From: Pseudomonadota bacterium
Lineage (GTDB): Bacteria > Myxococcota_A > UBA796 > GCA-2862545
DNA: 64,000 nt
Direction of reading: 5' to 3'
NCBI GenBank assembly: GCA_947475315.1
Contig: CANJMY010000002.1
Coordinates: 31,258 to 95,257, forward strand
Under the pieces are notes generated by a model. It searched no databases, was not told where the DNA came from, and worked only from the letters and a program-made list of their open reading frames with translations. The stretch's first letter is position 1. Every line of letters begins with the position of its first letter. A program made the position numbers and the translations under genes. Below, piece by piece: positions 48,369 to 56,223 of the stretch.

Positions 48369-49847
48369 ATGCACGACGCGCCGACACCGTACGCCACGGG
48401 CCGCGACAACCAGGTGGGTCGTCGCACGTCCGTCCCCAAGCTCAACGGGCGCGTCTACACGCCCGACGCGCTGGCGCGACACGTGGTGGACGGGCTCGGC
48501 ATGGCGACCCGCTGGCTCGACCCGTCCTGCGGCGACGGCGCCTTCCTCGCGGCGGTGCTCCAGCGCGCGATCGACGACGGGGCCCCAGGCCTGCACGTCG
48601 AGGGCTGGGACATCGACGGGGACGCGCTCGCTGCGGCGTCGGCGCGCCTTGAGCCGCTCGCGAGGGCCGCGGGCGCCACGCTGTCGCTGGTGCACCGCGA
48701 CGCGCTGGATCCCACCGACGCCCGCTTCGACCGTGTGGTGGGAAACCCGCCCTACCTGGAGTCCAAGCGCATGTCCGACGCGCTCAAGCGACGGCTCCGC
48801 AAGGGCGGCTGGGAGGCGGCGACGGGCGCGTTCGACCTGTACGCGATCTTCGTGGAGCTCGCGTCGCGGCTGGTGTCGCCGGGCGGTCAGGTGTCGCTGA
48901 TCGTGCCGAACCGCCTTCTGGTGACGGGCGCGACGGCCGGTCTGCGCGCGCTGCTGCTTTCGCGCGGGACGGTGAGCCTGGAGGACCGCGGCGGCGCCGG
49001 GGACTTCGGGGCGGCGGCGGCGGTCTACCCGGTGGTGCTGACCTGGACGGAGGGCGGCCCGCGGACCTTGCGCGCGCGGGGCGCCGACGAGGGCCTGGAG
49101 CACACGCTGATCGCGTCGAAGCTCGGAGGCCGGTGGGGCGTGCCCTGGCACGGCGTCGGGGGCGCGCTCCTGCGCCGCGTGCTGCGCGAGCCGTCCCTGA
49201 CGCCGCTAAGCGACCCGTTTGAGATTCGCTGGACCGTGTCCTTCCACCGCGCGGGCCTGCGCGAGCGCTTTGTGTCGGCCGACCGCCCTCACTCCCCGCA
49301 CGCGCGGCGCTTCCTCGGCGGCGGCAGCTTCGCGGGGAACCGCGAGCTCGACGACGGCGAGATCCGCTGGGCGGGCGCCTGGGTCGACTACGACGAGGCG
49401 CGCGCCCGGGAGGTGGGCAACGCGTTCCCGGCGATCGCGCTGTTCGACGCCCCCAAGGTGGTGGTCGCGCAGAACGCCCGACGCTGCCGCGCCGCGCTCG
49501 ACCGATCGGGCCTGGTGCTCAAGGACACCTTCCTGCTGGTGCGCCCGCGCGACGGTCAGGACGACGAGGAGCGCGGGCTTGAGTGGCTGGTGTGGGTGCT
49601 GCAGAGCGACGTGTTCCACGTGCTCTACGCGCAGCTCTTCGCGGGCACGCGCAAGGGAGGCGGCTACCTGCACTTCTTGGGGAGCTACTTGGCGTCCGTG
49701 CCCATCCCGCCGCCGCCGCCGGGGCCGTTGGAGGGCGTGGATCGGGCCACTGCCGAGCGCTTGGTGCGCGACGCGTACGGCGTGACCGCGGAGGAGGCCG
49801 CCTGGCTCGACGCCTCGGCGGGGGTGGCTTGGCCGCTCCCGTGCTAG
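48369..49847 (+). CDS. N6-adenine DNA methyltransferase (TaqI/Eco57I-like class)
   Basis: The protein has 492 residues; TGGAG lies five bases before the chosen ATG. RWLDPSCGDGAFLAAVLQRA is the SAM-binding motif I, VEGWDIDGDALAAA motif II, and VVGNPPYLESKRM (residues 124-135) holds the catalytic NPPY. AFDLYAIFVELASRLVSPGG and VSLIVPNRLLVTGATAGLRA follow as in TaqI-class enzymes, and the C-terminal 200 residues are probably the target-recognition domain. No restriction endonuclease gene lies next to it. It is 26 bases upstream of a radical SAM gene on the same strand, an unusual neighbour. I infer either an orphan epigenetic methyltransferase or part of an unknown system. Confidence 0.83.
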   Translation: MHDAPTPYATGRDNQVGRRTSVPKLNGRVYTPDALARHVVDGLGMATRWLDPSCGDGAFLAAVLQRAIDDGAPGLHVEGWDIDGDALAAASARLEPLARAAGATLSLVHRDALDPTDARFDRVVGNPPYLESKRMSDALKRRLRKGGWEAATGAFDLYAIFVELASRLVSPGGQVSLIVPNRLLVTGATAGLRALLLSRGTVSLEDRGGAGDFGAAAAVYPVVLTWTEGGPRTLRARGADEGLEHTLIASKLGGRWGVPWHGVGGALLRRVLREPSLTPLSDPFEIRWTVSFHRAGLRERFVSADRPHSPHARRFLGGGSFAGNRELDDGEIRWAGAWVDYDEARAREVGNAFPAIALFDAPKVVVAQNARRCRAALDRSGLVLKDTFLLVRPRDGQDDEERGLEWLVWVLQSDVFHVLYAQLFAGTRKGGGYLHFLGSYLASVPIPPPPPGPLEGVDRATAERLVRDAYGVTAEEAAWLDASAGVAWPLPC

Positions 49848-49873
49848 CATCTCGGCTCCGGAGTCCTTTGCCC

Positions 49874-51568
49874 ATGGGCGACGCGCAGCGCTTCGAGGTG
49901 TCCGAGCTGGTCGTGCACGGACCGGACGGGGTTCGGCCTGACCCGCAGGCGCCGTCCTGGATGACCGCAGGTCGGCGCGCCACGCTGGCGCTCCGCGGGC
50001 TGCATGCCGACGTCCTCGCCCGCGCGGGTGCCGACTACGACCTGGCGACCGTCCGCGCCGCGGTGCACGCGCTCGCGGCGCACGGCGTGGACGTGACGCT
50101 GAGGGCGCCGCTGGCCGACGCGCAGACCACGCCCGACGAGCTGATTGCCACGCTGGGTGAGGTGGCGGCGCTCGCGCTGCGCTTCCCGGGTCGGCTGGAG
50201 TTCGTGGCGGAGGTGGGCGCTCGGCCCCAGGACGCTTGGGTGGCCGCCGCCGTCGACGCTGGCGTGCTCGACGCCGAGCGGCTCTACACGTTGAGCCTTG
50301 AGCGCCTTCGTACGGTGTGGAGCGCCCGCCTGGACGCCGCGGTCGACGAGCCGGAGCGCCGCCTCGGTGAGTTCCTCGTTCGCCGCCTGGACGACGCACC
50401 GCGCCGCGCGATCTTCGCGTCGCTGCGCCGCGCGTGGCTGCGGCTGGCCGATGGCTGGCCGGGCGGGGCGATGGGCAAGGAGCCGGCGATGGCGCTGGCG
50501 ACGTCGTTGCTGGGCGACGTCGAAGGCTGGATGAAGCGCTTCCGGCAGTACACCTACGACACCACCCGCCGGGTGGTGCTCATCCCGACCTGGCAGTGCG
50601 AGCTGCGCTGCTCCTACTGCTACATCCCCAAGCAGGACGGCCGCGTGATGACGGTCGAGGTGGCCGAGCGCGGCGTGGACCTGGCGCTGTCGACGGAACT
50701 GACGGACGTGATGATCCAGTTCTTCGGCGGCGAGGCGCTGCTGGCGTGGCCGGTGCTCCAGCACGCCATCGACTACGCGCAGACGCGCGCCCGCGCGTTG
50801 GGGAAGACGCCCTCGTACGTCGTCAGCAGCAACGGCTGGTCGCTCGACGAGGAGAAGCTGAGCTGGATGAAGGAGCGCCCAATCCGGCTGGAGCTCTCCC
50901 TCGACGGCGACGAGCGCACCCAGAACCGCTTCCGTCCGTCTCGCTGGAAGGCGGCCAAGAGCTACGACAACTCGATCGCGACGCACGCCTCGGCGATCCT
51001 CGCGAGCGGCATCGAGCAGTACGTGATCATGGTGGTCCACCCGACCAACGTGGACGCGATGCCCGCGAACTTCTTCCACATCGCGGACCTGGGCTTCAAG
51101 CGCATCCAGATCAACAACATGCTGGGTCGCGTGTGGACCGAGGCCGAGACCGCGTCGTTCGCGCGCGGCCTGCATCAGATTGGACAGGGCCTGATCGCCC
51201 GCTGGGCGCGGGGCGAGTCGATCGAGTTCATCAACATGCAGCACAAGCCCGTCGCCATGCGCCTCAACGGCGAGGTGACGGTGGACTGGGACGGCACGAT
51301 CTACGGAGGCAACTCGTTCCTCCACGAGACCGAGCACAAGGACAAGTTCGTCCTGGCCACGCTCGACGACCGCACGGGCGTGGACCGCTACTGGATCGAC
51401 GCTACCGACAACCACTTCCTGCTCGACTGGTCGTACCGGCCCACCGTCACCAAGAACAACGTGGACGTGGGCAAGATCATGGCCAGCTTCATCGGCTGGA
51501 TGACCAAGAAGGGCTACCGATCGGACGGCCCGGCCGCGCAGGCAGGGGCGACGGAGGCCTCCCCATGA
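49874..51568 (+). CDS. Radical SAM protein with 240-residue N-terminal extension
   Basis: The protein has 564 residues. The radical SAM core starts TTRRVVLIPTWQCELRCSYC; Cys242, Cys246 and Cys249 match CxxxCxxC and would bind the [4Fe-4S] cluster that cleaves SAM. FFGGEALLAWPVLQHAIDYA and YVVSSNGWSLDEEKLSWM and IRLELSLDGDERTQNRFRPS follow the core strands of SPASM/Twitch-type enzymes, and ending segments lack the Cys-rich auxiliary-cluster domain. The N-terminal 235 residues match nothing I know. The gene ends in ATGA overlap with a phosphodiesterase-like lipoprotein, so they are made together. The peptide, protein or small-molecule substrate is unknown. Confidence 0.87.
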   Translation: MGDAQRFEVSELVVHGPDGVRPDPQAPSWMTAGRRATLALRGLHADVLARAGADYDLATVRAAVHALAAHGVDVTLRAPLADAQTTPDELIATLGEVAALALRFPGRLEFVAEVGARPQDAWVAAAVDAGVLDAERLYTLSLERLRTVWSARLDAAVDEPERRLGEFLVRRLDDAPRRAIFASLRRAWLRLADGWPGGAMGKEPAMALATSLLGDVEGWMKRFRQYTYDTTRRVVLIPTWQCELRCSYCYIPKQDGRVMTVEVAERGVDLALSTELTDVMIQFFGGEALLAWPVLQHAIDYAQTRARALGKTPSYVVSSNGWSLDEEKLSWMKERPIRLELSLDGDERTQNRFRPSRWKAAKSYDNSIATHASAILASGIEQYVIMVVHPTNVDAMPANFFHIADLGFKRIQINNMLGRVWTEAETASFARGLHQIGQGLIARWARGESIEFINMQHKPVAMRLNGEVTVDWDGTIYGGNSFLHETEHKDKFVLATLDDRTGVDRYWIDATDNHFLLDWSYRPTVTKNNVDVGKIMASFIGWMTKKGYRSDGPAAQAGATEASP

Positions 51569-52431
51569 AGCGCGTGCTGCCCCTGGCCTTTCTGGCCGCC
51601 TGCGCCGGCGGCGACCCGACGAAGGACGACACGGACTCGTCCGGCGGGCTGCCGCACAAGGTGTTCGTGATCGGCGTCGACGGCCTGCGCCCTGACGCGC
51701 TCGCCGCGGCCAACACCCCCAACCTGGACGCGCTGTTCGAGCGCGGCGTGCTCGCGCTCGACGCGCACACGCACGCGCAGGGCGTGACGTTGAGCGGCCC
51801 CGGCTGGGCGTCCGTCCTCACCGGCGTGGAGGTCGAAGACCACGGCGTCGAGAGCAACGACGACCTCGGCAGCATCAGCCCCGACTGGCCCAGCTTCCTC
51901 AGCCGCGCCCGCGCCGCCGGGCGAAGCACCGCCGCGGTGTTCGACTGGGTCGGCATCCTGCCGCTGGTGGGGCCTGACGCGACCGACGCCATGGATCAGG
52001 GCACCGACGAGGCCGTGGGCGCCGCGCTCGTCACGCGCATCGAGTCCGGCGAGTTCGACCTGGTGTTCTCGCACTTCGACTCAGTCGACCACGCGGGCCA
52101 CAGCAGCGGCTTCTCCGCCGACAACCCGGAGTACATCGCGGCGATCGAGGGCGTGGACGCCGACGTCGCGGGGGCGATCGACGCGGTGACCGCCGACGCG
52201 GAGAACGCCGACTGGCTCGTCGCGCTGGTCACCGACCACGGCGGGCTGGGGACCGGCCACGAGGAGCCGAGCGTGGACACGCAGACCATCCCGGTGGGCG
52301 TGGTCGGCGGCGGGCTGCCCGCGGGCGGCGACGCGCCGTCGGACGCGAACCACATGGACGTGGCGCCCACCGCGCTGGACTGGCTCGGCGTGCCGTACGA
52401 AGGCCTGGACGGGAAGTCCTGGCTACTTTGA
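51565..52431 (+). CDS. Alkaline-phosphatase-superfamily phosphodiesterase-like lipoprotein
   Basis: The protein has 288 residues with lipobox MKRVLPLAFLAAC (Cys13) and an Asp/Thr linker. HKVFVIGVDGLRPDALAAAN supplies the first metal-binding Asp, QGVTLSGPGWASVLTGVEVE the nucleophile loop, FSHFDSVDHAGHSSGF a DxxxH pair, and LVTDHGGLGTGHE the Asp-His plus His ligands; this is the layout of nucleotide pyrophosphatase/phosphodiesterases and related enzymes. All expected metal ligands are visible. It overlaps the radical SAM gene by four bases. Its 3' end overlaps the convergent gene by nine bases. Its substrate is not predictable. Confidence 0.82.
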   Translation: MKRVLPLAFLAACAGGDPTKDDTDSSGGLPHKVFVIGVDGLRPDALAAANTPNLDALFERGVLALDAHTHAQGVTLSGPGWASVLTGVEVEDHGVESNDDLGSISPDWPSFLSRARAAGRSTAAVFDWVGILPLVGPDATDAMDQGTDEAVGAALVTRIESGEFDLVFSHFDSVDHAGHSSGFSADNPEYIAAIEGVDADVAGAIDAVTADAENADWLVALVTDHGGLGTGHEEPSVDTQTIPVGVVGGGLPAGGDAPSDANHMDVAPTALDWLGVPYEGLDGKSWLL

Positions 52432-52947
52432 GGGCTTGCCCTTGGGCGGCTTGCCGCGGCCGCGCTCGGCCTCTTCCACCACGGGCGGCGCCGCGGGCGG
52501 GGGCGTCGCGCCGGGCGCGTTCGCCGCAGCGAAGCCTTCCAGCACGACCAAGCCGCTGTCGGGCGGGATCTGCATGCGGATCACGTCGCGGGGCGTGTCC
52601 GACGGCGTGAGGTACAGGCGCAGCTCGACCTCTCCGTCCGGCGGGATGAAGAAGCCTGAGCCGTCCGGGGTGGTGATCGTGGACTGGTAGGTGCCCGCCA
52701 GCGTGCCCGCGAACGCGAGGCCCTTGTACAGGCACATCTGGCCGGTGCGGTTGCGCAGCACGACCTTGATCTTGGGCGCCTTGGGCTCGCCGGGGCGGGC
52801 GTCGCGGTACTCCGCGCGGACCTTGTCACAGGTGGGCAGGTCGAACGTCACGACGTCGATGTCGACCGTGGTCATCGACACGACCTCGGACGGGGCAGGG
52901 GCCTCGCCCGCGTGGGCGGACAGAAGGAGGGCGAGCAGGACCGGCAT
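52423..52947 (-). CDS. Exported hypothetical protein with basic Pro-rich tail
   Basis: The protein has 174 residues. MPVLLALLLSAHAGEAPAP is a short Sec signal peptide. The mature part holds two Cys (DLPTCDKVRAEY and GQMCLYKGLAFAG) and reads like a small beta-sandwich domain (KIKVVLRNRTGQM, GEVELRLYLTPSDTPRDVIR). The tail is Pro/Ala-rich then basic (GRGKPPKGKPSK). No family recognised. Its last nine bases overlap the convergent phosphodiesterase gene. Confidence 0.65.
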   Translation of the reverse strand: MPVLLALLLSAHAGEAPAPSEVVSMTTVDIDVVTFDLPTCDKVRAEYRDARPGEPKAPKIKVVLRNRTGQMCLYKGLAFAGTLAGTYQSTITTPDGSGFFIPPDGEVELRLYLTPSDTPRDVIRMQIPPDSGLVVLEGFAAANAPGATPPPAAPPVVEEAERGRGKPPKGKPSK

Positions 52948-53049
52948 GGGAGCTCCGCAGGATGCGAATAGCTAACGCACGAGCGCGCCGGTGACTTCCA
53001 CGGTGGTCCGCGTACTCGCCCGCGGATACGCCGCGCCCGCGAGGTGGAG

Positions 53050-53478
53050 ATGACCGGAGGTTCCGCGGACGTGACGCGCGCCGACCGCTTGCGTCTGCTG
53101 CTCGCGATGGAGGTGGCTCGGGTGGTCGTGCAGCTGCGCGAGCGCTTGGAGTTCATGGTGACCATCTGGTCCAGGCACCGCTCCCGCGAGCCGTTCCTGG
53201 ACACGCTGTTCACCCGCTGGCGCACCGCCGCGCTGCCGGATCTGGTGCTGCTCGAGCCGGCCCAGGTGCGCGCGCTCGAAGGCTTCTACGCCGTCGTCGA
53301 CGACCTCCGCCTGTACCTCACGTGGACCGACGACATGCCGGTCACGCTTCACGACGCGCTCGAGGCGCGGCTGGTCGAGCTGACGGAGTTCGGCGAGGTG
53401 GCCATCGAAGCGCTCGGCGTGCAGCTCCCCGAGGAGATCGTCGGCAGCCTGCCGCTCGACGTCCCCGAGGCCGAGTAG
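53050..53478 (+). CDS. Hypothetical helical protein
   Basis: The protein has 142 residues from the ATG after GAGG; an in-frame GTG lies two codons earlier. It is all-helical by composition: RADRLRLLLAMEVARVVVQL, LRERLEFMVTIWSRHRSREP, RALEGFYAVVDDLRLYLTWT. No Cys, signal or membrane segment. It is divergent from the exported gene at 52947 and convergent with the sigma-like gene (7 bases between stops). Function unknown; the codon usage resembles neighbouring genes, so it is likely real. Confidence 0.65.
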   Translation: MTGGSADVTRADRLRLLLAMEVARVVVQLRERLEFMVTIWSRHRSREPFLDTLFTRWRTAALPDLVLLEPAQVRALEGFYAVVDDLRLYLTWTDDMPVTLHDALEARLVELTEFGEVAIEALGVQLPEEIVGSLPLDVPEAE

Positions 53479-53485
53479 TCCGGTC

Positions 53486-54097
53486 CTACGACGGCGCGTC
53501 GCCCGCGACCGCGGCGGTCGCGGTGTGCTCCAGCCACGCGTCGTGCGCGTCTCGCTGCGACTGCGGCAGCCGGGCGATGCGATCGCGGATGCGGGTGAGC
53601 CGCTGGCTCACGGCGGCGCGGCTGACCCCGCTCTTGCGGGCGAGGTCGGCCTGACTGCCCGCGTGGAGCAGGTCGGACAAGAAGGTGCGGTCGGCCAGAT
53701 CCAGCGGCGAGTCGACCCACAGCTCCACCGCCTCGTCAGGGGCGGGCGCCGTCGGGGTCCAATGGACGCCGTGCAGGTCGTCGACGGTCTCGCGCTCGCG
53801 GAGCCGGAGCTGCGCGCGACGCAGGGTGGTGCGGTCGGCCACGGTGCGCACGAAGGCCTGCAGCTCGGCGGTCGTCTCTCCGCGGAAGCGGCCCAGCGCG
53901 CCTTCCATCAGGGTGAACAGGACTTCGCCGAGGATCTCTTCCTGGTCCGCCTCGGCCAGGAGATCGCGGCAGCGGGTGCGCGACAGGTAGCCCACGCGAC
54001 GTTCGACGAACGCGGCGAGCGTGCGGAACAAGGCCGCCGCTTCCGGTCCGTGGCGGTCTGCGAGCAGCCGCCTCACGTCGAGGTGGAGGGAGCCCAT
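53486..54097 (-). CDS. Sigma-70-like RNA polymerase sigma factor (ECF-like)
   Basis: The protein has 203 residues. Region 2-like helices occur at FVERRVGYLSRTRCRDLLAE and EEILGEVLFTLMEGALGRFR; then RAQLRLRERETVDDLHG. The C-terminus has a region-4 helix-turn-helix SQADLARKSGVSRAAVSQRL followed by TRIRDRIARLP. Region 2 is weaker than in typical ECF sigma factors, so it might be an atypical or sigma-like regulator. It is last in a three-gene minus operon (TPR protein, small exported protein, this gene), with only 3 bases to the preceding gene, so those may modulate it. No recognisable anti-sigma is present unless the TPR protein serves. Confidence 0.7.
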   Translation of the reverse strand: MGSLHLDVRRLLADRHGPEAAALFRTLAAFVERRVGYLSRTRCRDLLAEADQEEILGEVLFTLMEGALGRFRGETTAELQAFVRTVADRTTLRRAQLRLRERETVDDLHGVHWTPTAPAPDEAVELWVDSPLDLADRTFLSDLLHAGSQADLARKSGVSRAAVSQRLTRIRDRIARLPQSQRDAHDAWLEHTATAAVAGDAPS

Positions 54098-54100
54098 CGA

Positions 54101-54355
54101 TCAGAAACCGTTTGAGATGCGCTCAGCGCTGTCGTCGGTGTCGGTGACATCGTCTTCAGCGGGAGGCGGCGGGAGCTTGCTGGCGAGCGAGCGGGGGAGC
54201 TCGTCGTGACCCTTGCGGGCCCAGACAGCGAGGCGTTGGCAGGTCCATTGGCCCGCGCTCACCGTCTCCACGAACGCGCACATCGCCCGCTGCGACGGCG
54301 TCTCGTTCGGCGTGACACCCATCGCGACGAGGATCAGGGCGAGCATGGTCTTCAT
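54101..54355 (-). CDS. Small exported Cys-containing protein
   Basis: An 84-residue protein. MKTMLALILVAMGVTPNETP is a plausible signal peptide without a lipobox. The mature part has two Cys (AMCAFVETVSAGQWTCQRLA), probably one disulfide, and an acidic Thr/Asp end (DDVTDTDDSAERI). Its ATG overlaps the stop of the upstream TPR gene. Function unknown; the disulfide and position suggest an envelope signal partner for the sigma-like product. Confidence 0.65.
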   Translation of the reverse strand: MKTMLALILVAMGVTPNETPSQRAMCAFVETVSAGQWTCQRLAVWARKGHDELPRSLASKLPPPPAEDDVTDTDDSAERISNGF

Positions 54356-54960
54356 AGGGGCTCCGGGCCGCGCAGCGCGGCGAGATCAGGGTCGGTGTCG
54401 ATGGCCCGTGAAAGGTCCGACACCATGGAAGGAGAGAGCGTTCGACGGACCTGGGCCAGGATCTCTTCGGCCTCTTCGATCTCGCCGAGCTTGAGCAGGG
54501 CCGCGAGCACGTTGCCGACGTTCTCGGCGGTGCGCTGGCGCTCGAGCGCCCGGGTGAAGTGATCCAGCGCGACCGAGTGGTGGCCGCGCAGGAAGGCGAG
54601 CACGCCGCGGTGACGGTCGACCGACGCCAGGTTGGCGTCCAGGTGCGGGCCGCCCAGCTCCAGGGCTGCCAGCTCCTGCTCGCCGGCCAGCCGTGCCGCC
54701 TCCGACCAGTCGGCCACCTTGGGGCTCGCCGCGACCACGTGCAGGGCGGACAGCAGGTGGACGCGATCGATCCGGCCCTCGGCGTGTAGCCGGTGGATCC
54801 AAGGCCGCAGCGCGGCCGGGTCCATGTCCGGCGCATGCAGACGGGCGCCGATCTCGCGCATGGCGTCGCGCTGGGCAGGGTCCACCGCGTCGGCGGGCGT
54901 GAGGTACGCCCGCTCGTCCACTGCCTTGAGGATCCGCTCGTACAGCGAGCTGTGGTCCAA
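54352..54960 (-). CDS. TPR-like repeat protein
   Basis: About 202 residues from the TTG at 54960; AAGGA lies seven bases upstream and the following MDHSSLYERILKAVDERAYL is a good N-terminus. Helical repeats ARLAGEQELAALELGGPHLD, HRGVLAFLRGHHSVALDHFT and NVGNVLAALLKLGEIEEAEE resemble tetratricopeptide units. The first 100 residues are less repetitive, with AMREIGARLHAPDMDPAALR. It begins the operon with the small exported protein and the sigma-like gene. Role unknown, possibly the regulatory partner of the latter. Confidence 0.6.
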   Translation of the reverse strand: MDHSSLYERILKAVDERAYLTPADAVDPAQRDAMREIGARLHAPDMDPAALRPWIHRLHAEGRIDRVHLLSALHVVAASPKVADWSEAARLAGEQELAALELGGPHLDANLASVDRHRGVLAFLRGHHSVALDHFTRALERQRTAENVGNVLAALLKLGEIEEAEEILAQVRRTLSPSMVSDLSRAIDTDPDLAALRGPEPL

Positions 54961-55002
54961 GGGGCCGTCCTTCTGCTTTGGGAAGTGCGCCCAGAGGCGC
55001 CA

Positions 55003-55016
55003 GTGTAAACGTACAC
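55003..55016. promoter_or_regulatory. Inverted repeat in divergent promoter region
   Basis: GTGTA and TACAC are perfect 5-bp arms around AACG, lying 43 bases upstream of the TPR gene start and about 107 bases upstream of the membrane-protein start. The adjacent ACGACAAAAAAGATCG is AT-rich for the locus. It may be an operator for the sigma-like operon, the divergent gene, or both. Confidence 0.4.
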
Positions 55017-55122
55017 GACAAAAAAGATCGGCGTCCGGGATTTGCTCGGCTGGACGGAAAGTTTTCGCCGGCGCCCAGAGCCCGCTTGCGCGCAAGCCCG
55101 CGCGGGGCGACTCTCGGAAGTC

Positions 55123-56148
55123 TTGACGCAGACCCCGCCAGCCCCGAACCCACCTGATCGCCGACGCCTCCGGGCCGTCCTGGCGACCGCGCTCGCTGTG
55201 CTGCTGCTGGCGGCGATCGCGCAGACGCTGGACGCAGGCCGCTTCACGGCGACGCTGTCGTCGTTCCGCTGGGGCTTCCTGGTGCCCGCGCTGCTGGCGG
55301 ACGTGCTGGTGCTCCTGCTGCGCGGCCGACGCGCGCAGGTGCTGCTGCCGGTGGGGCCGCCGTGGCGGTCGGTGATGTCGATCGTCGCCACCACGTTTGT
55401 GGCGGGCATGCTCACGCCCATGCGGGTGGGCGGGCTGCTGCGCCCTTGGATGCTGGAGCGGCGCTTCCAGATCCCGTTCGGGACGGGTCTGGCGGGCATC
55501 GTGGCCGAGCGGCTGCTCGACATCCTCTCGCTGCTGGTGCTGTTCGGCGTGGCGAGCGCGCTGGGCGCCACCGACCCGGCGCTGGATCCATCGGGCCGCC
55601 TGGGCGAGGTGCGGCTGCTGCTGGGCGTGGCGGCGGCGGGCGGGCTCGTCGGGTTCGCGGTGCTGCTCGCGATGGGCCCGGACCGGGTGGTTGGCTTGGC
55701 CCGGCGCCTGGGCGGGGAGCGGGTCGGCGGGCTGGCCGCGGCGTTTGAGCAGGGGCTGCGGGCGATGATCGCAGCGCCCTGGCGCACCGCGGAGGCCGTG
55801 CTGATCACGGTGTTCATGTGGCTGGGCGGCATGTCGGCCGCGGTGTGGATCATGTGGGGCATCCCAGGCGTGGTCGCCACCCCGGCCACCATTGTGACTT
55901 TCTGGGCGGCGGTGATGGCCGCCAACGCCACCGTGCCCACGCCCGCGTCGCTCGGCGCCTACGAGGCCGCTGGAATTGCGGCGCTTGGACTGTTCTCTTT
56001 CGACCCATCGGTGGCCGCCGTGATCGTGCTGATGGTCCACCTGGGCGGCCTGTTGGTCCAGGCGACGTTCGGCGGGATCTGCTTCATTCTCGACGGGGGT
56101 GTGAACGGTGCGGGTCAGGCCGTGGCGAACGGGGGGGAAGGGGATTAG
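55123..56148 (+). CDS. Lysylphosphatidylglycerol synthase-like (UPF0104) membrane protein
   Basis: About 341 residues from the TTG at 55123; an earlier TTG at 55042 in the same frame would add 27 residues. The N-terminus is cytosolic and Pro-rich. Transmembrane helices include LRAVLATALAVLLLAAIAQT, WGFLVPALLADVLVLLL, IVATTFVAGMLTPMRVGGLL, FGVASALG, GGLVGFAVLLAM, WLGGMSAAVWIMWGIPGVVA and FWAAVMAANATVPTPASLGA. This topology with the TP-S/T-x-G motif near the end is that of the LPG_synthase_TM/UPF0104 family of flippase- or synthase-type membrane domains. Without the GNAT-like aminoacyl domain it is not a full MprF. Substrate unknown. Confidence 0.78.
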   Translation: MTQTPPAPNPPDRRRLRAVLATALAVLLLAAIAQTLDAGRFTATLSSFRWGFLVPALLADVLVLLLRGRRAQVLLPVGPPWRSVMSIVATTFVAGMLTPMRVGGLLRPWMLERRFQIPFGTGLAGIVAERLLDILSLLVLFGVASALGATDPALDPSGRLGEVRLLLGVAAAGGLVGFAVLLAMGPDRVVGLARRLGGERVGGLAAAFEQGLRAMIAAPWRTAEAVLITVFMWLGGMSAAVWIMWGIPGVVATPATIVTFWAAVMAANATVPTPASLGAYEAAGIAALGLFSFDPSVAAVIVLMVHLGGLLVQATFGGICFILDGGVNGAGQAVANGGEGD

Positions 56149-56223
56149 GGGGCGCGCCCCGCGCCAGCGGCATCCCGGGTCGGTACGGAATGCGGTTCAT
56201 GGCGCGCGTCGGAGGCAGGTCGA

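Noticed and set aside
46552..48387. A long alternative minus-strand frame overlapping the S41 peptidase.
   Set aside because: It is Arg/Gly/Ala-rich and lacks motifs; the peptidase frame has the DLRGNGGG and TYSASE motifs.
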